A stretch of DNA of 5,970 nucleotides from an uncultured bacterium (GTDB lineage Bacteria; Bacillota_I; Bacilli_A; Mycoplasmatales; Metamycoplasmataceae): assembly GCA_929200685.1 (NCBI GenBank), contig CAKNAO010000039.1, positions 1 to 5,970 of the forward strand. Direction: 5' to 3'. Below the pieces are notes generated by a model. That model was not told where the DNA came from. It ran no database searches and was given only the letters and a program-made list of their open reading frames with translations. Below are positions 1 through 5,960 of the stretch, in pieces (position 1 is the first letter of the stretch; the number at the start of each line of letters is the position of its first letter). A program made the translations under genes and the position numbers.

Positions 1-386
1 TAAAAATTATAAACCATAATATTTATTTAGAAACTAAAAAAGGGACTTTGAAAGAAAAAGATTTTTTAATTAAAAATTTATTAAAAAAAATTACTTTTGA
101 ATATATTTTTAAAAAAATAAAATATTTTCAAAATTTAATGAAAATAAATGAACATAAATTTATTGTTACTTTCAAAAAAAAGACATGAGGCACTAATTTT
201 GTCAATAAAAATAAAATATCATTTAGTTCAAGACTTTCACATTTTGAAGAAGAAATTACTGATTATTTAATTATTCATGAACTTTCTCATTCTAAATTTC
301 CTAATCATTCTAAAAGTTTTTGAAATTATGTTAAAAAATTTAAACCAAATTATAAAGTTTTATCAAATAAACTTAAAAATATTTAG
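1..386 (+). CDS. YgjP-like (DUF45/WLM) zinc metallopeptidase, 3' part only
   Basis: This gene enters from the left edge, so its start is not visible; 127 residues can be read to TAG at 384-386. The frame needs TGA as Trp at 186-188 and 321-323. The visible part carries the family signature: a KKKTWGTN segment (visible residues 59-66) corresponding to the usual T-R-W-G-S-C, then I-S-F-S-S-R-L, then the zinc site HELSH (92-96) followed by NHSKSFW (101-107). His92 and His96 should bind zinc with Glu93 as the general base, and His102 is the expected third ligand. The C-terminal tail after FW is of normal length for the family. These are small cytosolic SprT/WLM-type proteins whose substrate is generally unknown. 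The WGSC element is degenerate here (WGTN). The family call is strong; the physiological role is not known. Confidence 0.85.
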
Positions 387-388
387 TT

Positions 389-394
389 TATAAT
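389..394 (+). promoter_or_regulatory. candidate -10 hexamer for ffh (possible leaderless start)
   Basis: A perfect TATAAT lies six bases before the ffh ATG at 401, immediately after the stop of the preceding gene. Normal -10 to start spacing would put transcription initiation at or next to the A of the ATG, giving a leaderless mRNA. There is no Shine-Dalgarno-like sequence upstream of ffh, which fits. I see no convincing -35 element, which is common in mollicutes. TATAAT occurs often by chance in DNA this A+T-rich, so this is tentative. Confidence 0.35.
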
Positions 395-400
395 ATAAAT

Positions 401-1735
401 ATGTTTGATTTTTTAGGAAAAAGATTACAAAAATCTTTAGCAAAAATTAAATCTAAAAGAAAACTTAACGAGAATGATATATTACAAGCTATAAGAGAAA
501 TTAAAATGTCTTTTTTAGAAGCTGACGTTAATGTTTTTGTAGTAAAAAAATTTATTAAAAATATAAAAGAAAAATTAATAGATTTAGAAATAATTGATAA
601 ATTAACTCCTTATCAACAAGTTGTCAAAATTGTTCAAGAAGAATTAATTGATGTTCTTGGAAAAGAAAAACAGAAAATTTCCATCAAAGGGAAACCTGAA
701 ATAATATTAATGATTGGATTGCAAGGCTCAGGAAAAACTACTTCAAGTGTTAAAATTGCTAAATATTTAATGAAAAAAGAAAATATTAAAAAACCTTTAC
801 TTGTTGCTGCAGATGTTTATAGACCTGCTGCTATTGAACAACTTGTTAAACTTGGAAAGGAATTAAGAATAGATGTATTTTTTAAAAATAAACAAAAAAA
901 TCCAATAAATATTGTTAAAGAAGCTTATAAAAAAGCTCATGATGAAAAATACGATCTTTTATTAATAGATACTGCTGGAAGATTAGCAATTAATAAAGAA
1001 CTTATGCAAGAATTAGATGATATTAAAAAAATTGTTAAACCAAATGAAATTATTTTTGTTGTTGATGCTCTATCAGGTCAAGATATTATTAATGTTGCTC
1101 AAATTTTTAATGATAAATTAAAAATAACAGGTTTATTAATTACAAAACTTGATTCTGATGCTCGAGGTGGAGCAGCGCTTTCAATTAGACAAATACTTGA
1201 TATACCAATTTTATTTATTGGTACAGGTGAAAAAACGAATGAAATTGATTTATTTCATCCAGATAGAATGGCAAAGAGAATACTAGGTATGGGTGATGTT
1301 TTATCACTTATTGAAAAAGCAAAAGAAGTTGTTGATGAAAAAAAATCTCAAAAATTAATGAATAGAATGATTAGTGGAAAATTTGATTTAAATGATTTAA
1401 TGGAACAATTAAAACAAATAAAAAAATTTGGTAAAATGTCTAAATTATTAAAAATGATTCCTGGAATAAATAACAAAATTTCTCAAATTCAAATTAATTC
1501 TACAGAAGAAAAATTTTATTTATTTGAAATTTTAATATCTTCAATGACAAAAGAAGAAAAACAAAATCCTAAATTACTTAAAAATTCTAAAAGAAAAACA
1601 AGAATTCTTTTAGGTTCAGGAAGGAAACCACAAGAATATAATAAACTTATTAATGAATTTGAAAAAATGTCAAAACAAATGAAAGAAATTTCTAAAAAAA
1701 TTAAAACTGGTAATTTAAATGGAGGATTTTTTTAA
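401..1735 (+). CDS. ffh: Ffh, signal recognition particle GTPase (SRP54)
   Basis: Ffh binds 4.5S RNA and signal sequences emerging from the ribosome, then docks with FtsY to deliver membrane proteins to the translocon. The 444 residues are the usual full length. The N domain spans about 1-95. The G domain has the P-loop GLQGSGKTT (106-114), ADVYRPAA (137-144), DTAGR (190-194), TKLD (248-251), DARGG (253-257) and GTGEK (274-278). The methionine-rich M domain (about 320-435) includes KMIPGI and the RNA-binding segment KRKTRILLGSGRK (397-409). The ATG at 401 starts with MFDFLGKRLQ, typical of the family, and lies 14 bases after the preceding stop. No Shine-Dalgarno is visible; TATAAT at 389-394 suggests its own, possibly leaderless, transcription. 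No tryptophan occurs. The stop at 1733-1735 is followed after two bases by the next gene. Confidence 0.98.
   Translation: MFDFLGKRLQKSLAKIKSKRKLNENDILQAIREIKMSFLEADVNVFVVKKFIKNIKEKLIDLEIIDKLTPYQQVVKIVQEELIDVLGKEKQKISIKGKPEIILMIGLQGSGKTTSSVKIAKYLMKKENIKKPLLVAADVYRPAAIEQLVKLGKELRIDVFFKNKQKNPINIVKEAYKKAHDEKYDLLLIDTAGRLAINKELMQELDDIKKIVKPNEIIFVVDALSGQDIINVAQIFNDKLKITGLLITKLDSDARGGAALSIRQILDIPILFIGTGEKTNEIDLFHPDRMAKRILGMGDVLSLIEKAKEVVDEKKSQKLMNRMISGKFDLNDLMEQLKQIKKFGKMSKLLKMIPGINNKISQIQINSTEEKFYLFEILISSMTKEEKQNPKLLKNSKRKTRILLGSGRKPQEYNKLINEFEKMSKQMKEISKKIKTGNLNGGFF
1721..1725 (+). promoter_or_regulatory. ribosome binding site GGAGG for the GTG-started membrane protein
   Basis: GGAGG lies inside the last codons of ffh, 12 bases before the GTG at 1738. 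The spacing is long but this is the best Shine-Dalgarno match nearby. The closer ATG at 1736 is ruled out because its frame hits TAA after three codons. The next ATG in the correct frame is at 2062, inside the third membrane segment, so GTG 1738 is the sensible start. The placement suggests translational coupling to ffh. Confidence 0.6.
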
Positions 1736-1737
1736 AT

Positions 1738-2469
1738 GTGCAATTAAAAATAAATTTTAAAAATAGATTATTAAATGTTAGTTCTTTTAAGTATTGATTT
1801 GCTTTTACCATTTTTTCTGGTTTAGGTTTAATAACTATTCATTTATATACATTTGTACCTGAATTATTATCAGAAGAATATTTAAGAAAATATTCATATG
1901 AACATAATTTTCAATATTTTATTTTATATTTTTATTTTACATTTCAATCAAATTTAATTGGTTTTATAACTGGTATTTTAGTTTTATTAAATGTATTTGA
2001 TAAAAATAATGTTCATTTTCAAAGAATAAAAGGAATATCATTTGTTAATTTATTTTTGACAATGATATTATTTTGAATTTCAATTTTTCCAACATCACTA
2101 ATTTATGATTATAGTATTTTTGGCATTTTTAATACTATTATTCTTCATTTTATAAGTCCAATGCTAATTATTATTGCTTATATTGTTGATTTGAGAAAAA
2201 GTAAATTTTTAAATAAATTATCTTATAGAGAAGATTTATTAATTTATTTAATTTTTCCTATAATATGAACTAATTTAACTTTTTTTGAATATTTTGTTTT
2301 AGGTAATTCAAGACCAGAAGCTGCAATTTACTCAGTTCTTAATTTTTCTTATCAAACTGAAAGACAAACTTTATTAACTATTTTTGTTTGTTTAGGAATT
2401 TATTTTACAACTTCATTATTTATAATTATGCTTAATAAAAAATATTGTCAAACTTCTAATTATTCATAA
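1738..2469 (+). CDS. six-helix membrane protein, Pr6Pr/DUF1600-like
   Basis: This 243-residue hydrophobic protein is read with TGA as Trp at 1795, 2074 and 2266. Without that recoding the gene is invisible. About six membrane segments can be seen (near residues 19-39, 59-85, 101-118, 127-150, 166-188 and 211-232), with short polar links and a Lys-rich C-terminal tail. YFTFQSN (66-72) at the start of helix 2 and LHFISP (136-141) in helix 4 match the pattern I know from Pr6Pr-type and mycoplasma DUF1600 proteins. The spacing of Thr68 and His137 resembles the Thr/His pair of eukaryotic AIG1/ADTRP lipid hydrolases, so an enzymatic role is possible but unproven. The start is GTG, two bases after the ffh stop, implying co-expression with ffh. 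The membrane location is secure; the family call is from memory of motifs. Confidence 0.75.
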
Positions 2470-2503
2470 TAATTATTTCTTTATAATTTAATTATTATGA
2501 ATA
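2461..2503 (+). repeat. perfect 15-bp inverted repeat across a stop/start junction
   Basis: The left arm (2461-2475, TATTCATAATAATTA) is exactly complementary to the right arm (2489-2503), with a 13-base loop at 2476-2488. The left arm holds the stop codon of the membrane protein gene (2467-2469), and the right arm holds the ATG (2497-2499) of the next frame. Only one pair is G-C. No T-run follows it on either strand, so it does not look like an intrinsic terminator. In read-through mRNA it would pair the downstream start codon; as DNA it could be a protein-binding site. Confidence 0.7.
2482..2487 (+). promoter_or_regulatory. candidate -10 hexamer in the loop of the inverted repeat
   Basis: A perfect TATAAT sits in the loop of the 2461-2503 inverted repeat, nine bases before the ATG at 2497. 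Initiation at normal spacing would give a transcript with a leader of a few bases at most. The downstream frame has no Shine-Dalgarno. No clear -35 element is present at 16-18 bp spacing. Chance occurrence is possible in this composition. Confidence 0.35.
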
Positions 2504-3582
2504 CAAGAATTAAACTTTGAAAAGAATATAGAGAAAAAATAAATAATAATATTTCTTTGCAAAAATCCAATAATGAATCTAATGAAAAAGTAAAATTACT
2601 TAGACAAAGATTATTGAATGTTTTTCCTAAATATTTTGAAAAATATCCTTCAAAAATAAAAAAATATAAAGCAAAAATTAATGATATAAAAAATATTTTT
2701 TTAGTTTCTAATATTCAAATAATTGAATTAATTGAAGAAATTTATTTAATAGATAAAAATATTAATAATAATTTTACATTTATAGATGAAATGTCTTTTA
2801 AATCTAATAAATTAGACATTATAATTGAAAGTATAAAAAATCATTATAGTTTTGATAAAAATAAAATTAAATTAGATAAAAATTTTAAAATAAATCAATC
2901 AAAAAAATTAAATTTGGAGAATAAAATGTATAAATATAGAATAGCAATTGATGGACCATCTGGTTCAGGTAAATCAACCATTGCAAAAAAAATAGCAAAA
3001 ATTTATAATTTAAACTATATTAATACAGGTTTAGTTTATAGAGCAATTGCATATTGATTAATAAAAAATAATATTGATGTTAATGATTTTAAAAAAGTTA
3101 AAGAATCTTTAATCAAAATCAAAATCAAACTTTTAAAAAATGAAATTATTAATCTTAATAATCAAAAATTATCTAAAGAATTAAGAGAAGATAATGTTTC
3201 TCAAAAAGCATCTATTATTTCTTCTTATACCTTTGTTAGAGAATATGCAGTTTTAATTCAAAAAAATGAAACTAAAAATGAAGGAATAATTATGGATGGT
3301 AGAGATACTACTTTTAATATAATGCCTAATGCTGATGTGAAAATATTTTTAGATACTGATCCAAAAATTAGGGCCAAAAGAAGATTAAAGCAAAATAAAA
3401 AACTTGGTTATTCTACTAATTATGAAAATATTTTAAAAGAAATAAAAATAAGAGATAAAAGAGATAGAACAAGAAAAAAAGATCCTTTACATAAAACAAA
3501 AGATTCACATTTAATTGATTCTTCTAATTTAACTATTAATCAAGTTGTGGATAAAATTATTGAAATTATAGAAAATAAATAA
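2497..3582 (+). CDS. open frame joining an unknown N-terminal region to cytidylate kinase
   Basis: From the ATG at 2497 the frame stays open to TAA at 3580-3582, 361 codons, provided TGA at 2518 and 3055 is Trp. Residues 144-361 are a complete cytidylate kinase (separate entry). I do not recognise residues 1-143. They begin MNTRIKLWKEYREKI, are rich in Lys, Asn and Ile, look helical and soluble, and show no membrane segment, signal peptide or nucleotide-binding motif. The short pattern NVFPKYFEKYPSKIKKYKAKI (41-61) may mark a family. Either this is a true fusion or two genes share one frame: cmk has a good internal Shine-Dalgarno and ATG at 2926, and normal cytidylate kinases have no such extension. 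A TAA in another frame at 2922-2924, just before the cmk ATG, is where a separate upstream gene might once have ended. Coding is supported by the uninterrupted frame; the function of the N-terminal part is unknown. Confidence 0.7.
2916..2920 (+). promoter_or_regulatory. internal ribosome binding site GGAGA for cmk
   Basis: GGAGA ends five bases before the ATG at 2926, good Shine-Dalgarno spacing. It lies within the open frame that begins at 2497. This decides for a separate cytidylate kinase start at 2926, because the protein from that ATG begins exactly where the family normally begins, a few residues before the first strand and P-loop. Confidence 0.65.
2926..3582 (+). CDS. cmk: cytidylate kinase (CMP/dCMP kinase), internal start
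   Basis: Cmk transfers phosphate from ATP to CMP or dCMP in the cytosol, feeding CTP and dCTP pools from RNA and lipid turnover. From ATG 2926 the product is 218 residues, the normal bacterial length. It shows IAIDGPSGSGKST (6-18, Walker A), YINTGLVYRA (31-40, normally DTGAMYRA), NVSQKAS (90-96), FVRE (103-106), MDGRD (123-127), KIFLDTDPKIRAKRR (139-153), and the lid/CMP region RDKRDRTRKKDPL (176-188) before a final IDSS...IEIIENK helix. TGA at 3055 is Trp. Two small departures from consensus are Asn33 for Asp and TTF after DGRD where IGT is usual. All key basic residues of the lid are present, so activity is likely. It is followed 21 bases later by der, as expected from the Firmicutes cmk-der-gpsA order. 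Translation may also begin at 2497. Confidence 0.95.
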
Positions 3583-3594
3583 AATATTTATAAA

Positions 3595-3599
3595 AGAGG
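3595..3599 (+). promoter_or_regulatory. ribosome binding site AGAGG for der
   Basis: AGAGG lies four bases before the ATG at 3604, in the 21-base gap after cmk. GAGG itself forms the loop of a weak 9-bp A/U hairpin with one G-U pair (3587-3595 with 3600-3608), which also includes the start codon. The stem has no G-C pair and is probably unstable. Confidence 0.65.
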
Positions 3600-3603
3600 T
3601 TTT

Positions 3604-4923
3604 ATGAAAAATTTAGTTGCAATTGTTGGAAGACCAAATGTTGGAAAATCAACTTTATGTAATAAAATAATTGGAAAAAGAATATCTATTGTTGATAATA
3701 AACCTAGTGTTACTAGGGATAGACTTTATAATGAAGTAACTTGACTTGATAATGTTTTTACTATAATTGATACTGGTGGAATTGAAATTGAAAATAAACC
3801 ATATCAAGAAAAAATTCAAATTCAATCTAAAATTGCTATTGAAGAAGCAAATGTTATTATTTTTGTTTTGGATGGAATAAATGGTCTTACAAATGATGAT
3901 ATTTTTATTTTTAATATTTTAAAAAAAACTAATAAACCAACAATAATAATTGCAAATAAATTGGAAAATAATAAAGAAGTAGAACCTTCAATTTGAAATT
4001 TAGGTAAAAAAATATTTAAAATATCTGCAATTCATGGTGAAGGAGTTGGAGATCTTCTTGATAAAGTGGTTTCATATTTTGAATTTAAAAATATTAAAAT
4101 TAAAAAATATTCAAAAATTTCCATTATTGGAAGACCAAATGTTGGTAAATCTTCACTTCTTAATGCAATTTTAAATGAAGAAAGATCAATTGTTTCTTCA
4201 ATTGAAAATACAACTCGAGATTCTGTTAATAGTGATATTAAAATTAAAAACGAAAATTTTACATTATATGATACAGCAGGAATTAATAAAAAATCTAAAT
4301 TAATTGATTCAATTAATCATTATGCTTTGTCAAGAGCAATTAATAGTATTGAAAATTCAGAAATAACTCTTCTATTAATTGATCCAAATAAAGAATTGGT
4401 TCATTTTGATTCTGTTGTAGCAAGTTATTCACATAAAAATAATAAGCCACTTATTATTGTTGTTAACAAATGAGATTTAATTAAAAAAAATGAAAAATCT
4501 ATGATTAATTATAAAAAAAAGCTTAGAAAAGAATTTAAATTTTTATCATGAGCATCTATTGTTTTTATTTCTGCATTAAAAAAACAAAGATTAAATAAAT
4601 TATTAGATAAAATTATATTAGTTCAAAATAATTTAAATAAAAAAATTAAAACCTCTATTATTAATGATGTTTTAACAGAACTACAAATGATACAACCATC
4701 ACCATCTTTTAATGGTGGTAGACTTCAAATTTCTTTTGGTAAACAAATAAAAAATAGAATACCAACATTTATTTTATTTGTAAATAATAAAAAATATGTT
4801 CATTTTTCATACAAAAGATATATTGAAAATCAATTTAGAGAATATTTTGGATTTGAAGGAACACCGATGCTATTTTTATTTAGAAATAAAAACAAAAAAG
4901 GAGATGATTTTAATGAAAAATAA
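3604..4923 (+). CDS. der: Der (EngA), double-GTPase ribosome assembly factor
   Basis: Der is an essential GTPase that binds the 50S precursor during late ribosome assembly. The 439 residues match the family length. G domain 1 has GRPNVGKST (9-17), VTRD in switch I (about 38-41), DTGG (56-59), NKLE (118-121, normally NKxD) and SA (141-142). G domain 2 has GRPNVGKSS (176-184), IENTTRD (200-206, usually xxGTTRD), DTAG (223-226) and NKWD (288-291). The C-terminal KH-like domain starts near 349 with KTSIINDVL, continues through PSPSFNGGRLQISFGKQ and ends with GFEGTPMLFLFRNKNKK. TGA encodes Trp at 3742, 3994, 4471 and 4549, which otherwise chop the gene into fragments. The ATG follows an AGAGG site. 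The 3' end overlaps gpsA by 11 bases, implying translational coupling. Identity is certain; the NKLE and IENTT variants are unusual but need comparison with close relatives. Confidence 0.97.
4898..4903 (+). promoter_or_regulatory. ribosome binding site AAGGAG for gpsA
   Basis: AAGGAG lies inside the end of der, nine bases before the ATG at 4913. It decides the start: the in-frame ATG at 4904 directly abuts the AAGGAG and is too close, and ATGs further upstream (4796 onward) lie within der. Starting at 4913 gives MKNKITIIGSG, the usual distance to the dinucleotide-binding glycines. Confidence 0.75.
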
Positions 4924-5908
4924 AATAACTATTATTGGTTCTGGTGCAATGGCTACGGCTACTTCAAAAATTCTTTATGATTCTGGTAATAAAAATATTA
5001 TTATTTATGGAATAGATAATAACGAATTAAAAGAACTTAATAATGGAAAAAATATTAAATATTTTCCTTTAAATTCTAAAATACCAAATTTTAAAACTAC
5101 AACCAACTTAAAAAAGGCATTAAATAATAGTAGTTATGTTGTTTTGGCGATTCCATCTCAATTTATTGATAATGTTTATCAAAAAATTTTGAAATTATTA
5201 AATTCTAATGTTGTTATTATTAGTGTTGTTAAAGGATTTTATCCAAATACTAATTATTCTATTCATGAAGGTCTTAAGAAAAAATCAATTAATAATAATT
5301 TTATCAAAGGAATTATTTCTTTAATAGGACCTTCTCATGCTGAAGAAATCGTTAAAGAAACTCCTACAATTATTGCGGTTGTAGGAGAAAATATAAATTT
5401 ATTAAAAAATATTCAAAAAATTTTTTATTGTTCATATTTTAAAACTTATAGACAAACCGATATTAAAGGCGCTGGAATTGGAGCAGCATATAAAAATATT
5501 TTAGCTATTGCTTCTGGTATTTCTTCTGGTTTAGGTTATGGAATCAATACAACTGCTGCTCTTTTAACAAGAGGAATTGCTGAAATGATTAGATTTAATG
5601 ATTTTATTGGTGGTAAAAAAGATACTATAATTGGTTTAACAGGAATTGGTGATTTAATCGTTACAGCAATGAGTGATCTTTCAAGAAATTTTAGTTTTGG
5701 TAAAGAATTTATTAAAAATAAAAAAAATGCTTTAAATTCAAAAAAAACAATTGAAGGATTAGTAGCATTAAAACATTTATATAATTTTTCAAAAAATCAA
5801 AAAATTCATCTTCCAATTGTTAAAATACTTTATGAAAGTATTTTTAAAAATAAAAATCCTAAAGATTTATTAGAAAAATTTTGAAAAACTAATTTTAAAA
5901 AAGAATAA
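4913..5908 (+). CDS. gpsA: GpsA, NAD(P)-dependent glycerol-3-phosphate dehydrogenase
   Basis: GpsA interconverts dihydroxyacetone phosphate and sn-glycerol-3-phosphate, supplying the backbone of phospholipids from glycolysis; it is cytosolic. The 331 residues are the normal length. The N-terminal Rossmann domain has IIGSGAMATA (7-16) in place of GxGSWGTA, VVLAIPSQF (76-84), and VVKGF (105-109) with Lys107. GPSHAEE (139-145) is a family signature. The C-terminal helical domain has KGAGIGAAYKN (185-195) with catalytic Lys194, TTAALLTRG (213-221), GLTGIGDLIVT (241-251) and SRNFSFG (257-263). The reading frame continues past TGA (Trp324) at 5882-5884 to TAA at 5906-5908. Gly188 stands where most family members have Glu (GVELGGALKN), and Ile211 stands in the usual GDN position. 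It overlaps der by 11 bases and has a strong Shine-Dalgarno, so it is the last gene of a coupled cmk-der-gpsA unit before a probable terminator. Confidence 0.97.
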
Positions 5909-5924
5909 AGATTTTTAACAATTA

Positions 5925-5960
5925 AAAAATTTATAAAAAAATATAAATTTTTATTTTTTT
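5925..5960 (+). terminator. probable intrinsic terminator after gpsA
   Basis: An 11-bp perfect stem (5925-5935 with 5942-5952) made only of A-T pairs encloses a six-A loop and is followed by a run of seven T at 5954-5960. It begins 17 bases after the gpsA stop, where the co-directional cluster should end. A competing 11-bp pairing (5931-5941 with 5954-5964) is also possible, which would bury the T-run. The absence of G-C pairs makes the stem weak, though mollicute terminators are often A/U-rich. Confidence 0.5.

Noticed and set aside
1736..1747. ATG start at 1736 for the membrane protein
   Set aside because: That frame reaches TAA after three codons. GTG at 1738 opens the full 243-residue frame.
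2461..2503. Intrinsic terminator between the membrane protein gene and the 2497 frame
   Set aside because: The stem is long but no T-run follows on the + strand (the next bases are CAAGAATT), and the arm contains the downstream start codon.
1738..3582. Frameshifted or decaying genes between ffh and der
   Set aside because: The apparent interruptions are all TGA codons. Read as Trp, the membrane protein and cmk are intact.
3626..4145. 19-base direct repeat (3626-3644 and 4127-4145)
   Set aside because: It encodes the same P-loop GRPNVG in the two G domains of Der, so it is explained by the ancient domain duplication and strong residue conservation.
4066..4473. Separate 135-residue GTPase-like open frame
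   Set aside because: It is an internal piece of der, in the same frame, cut off only because TGA at 4471-4473 was read as stop. The TGA is the Trp of NKWD.
4796..4912. N-terminal extension of GpsA
   Set aside because: The extension overlaps der in another frame, has no homology-like features, and a strong AAGGAG with ATG at 4913 gives the family-typical N-terminus.
4687..4923. Separate 78-residue open frame
   Set aside because: It is the C-terminal KH-like end of der in the same frame, starting at an internal ATG after the last TGA Trp codon.
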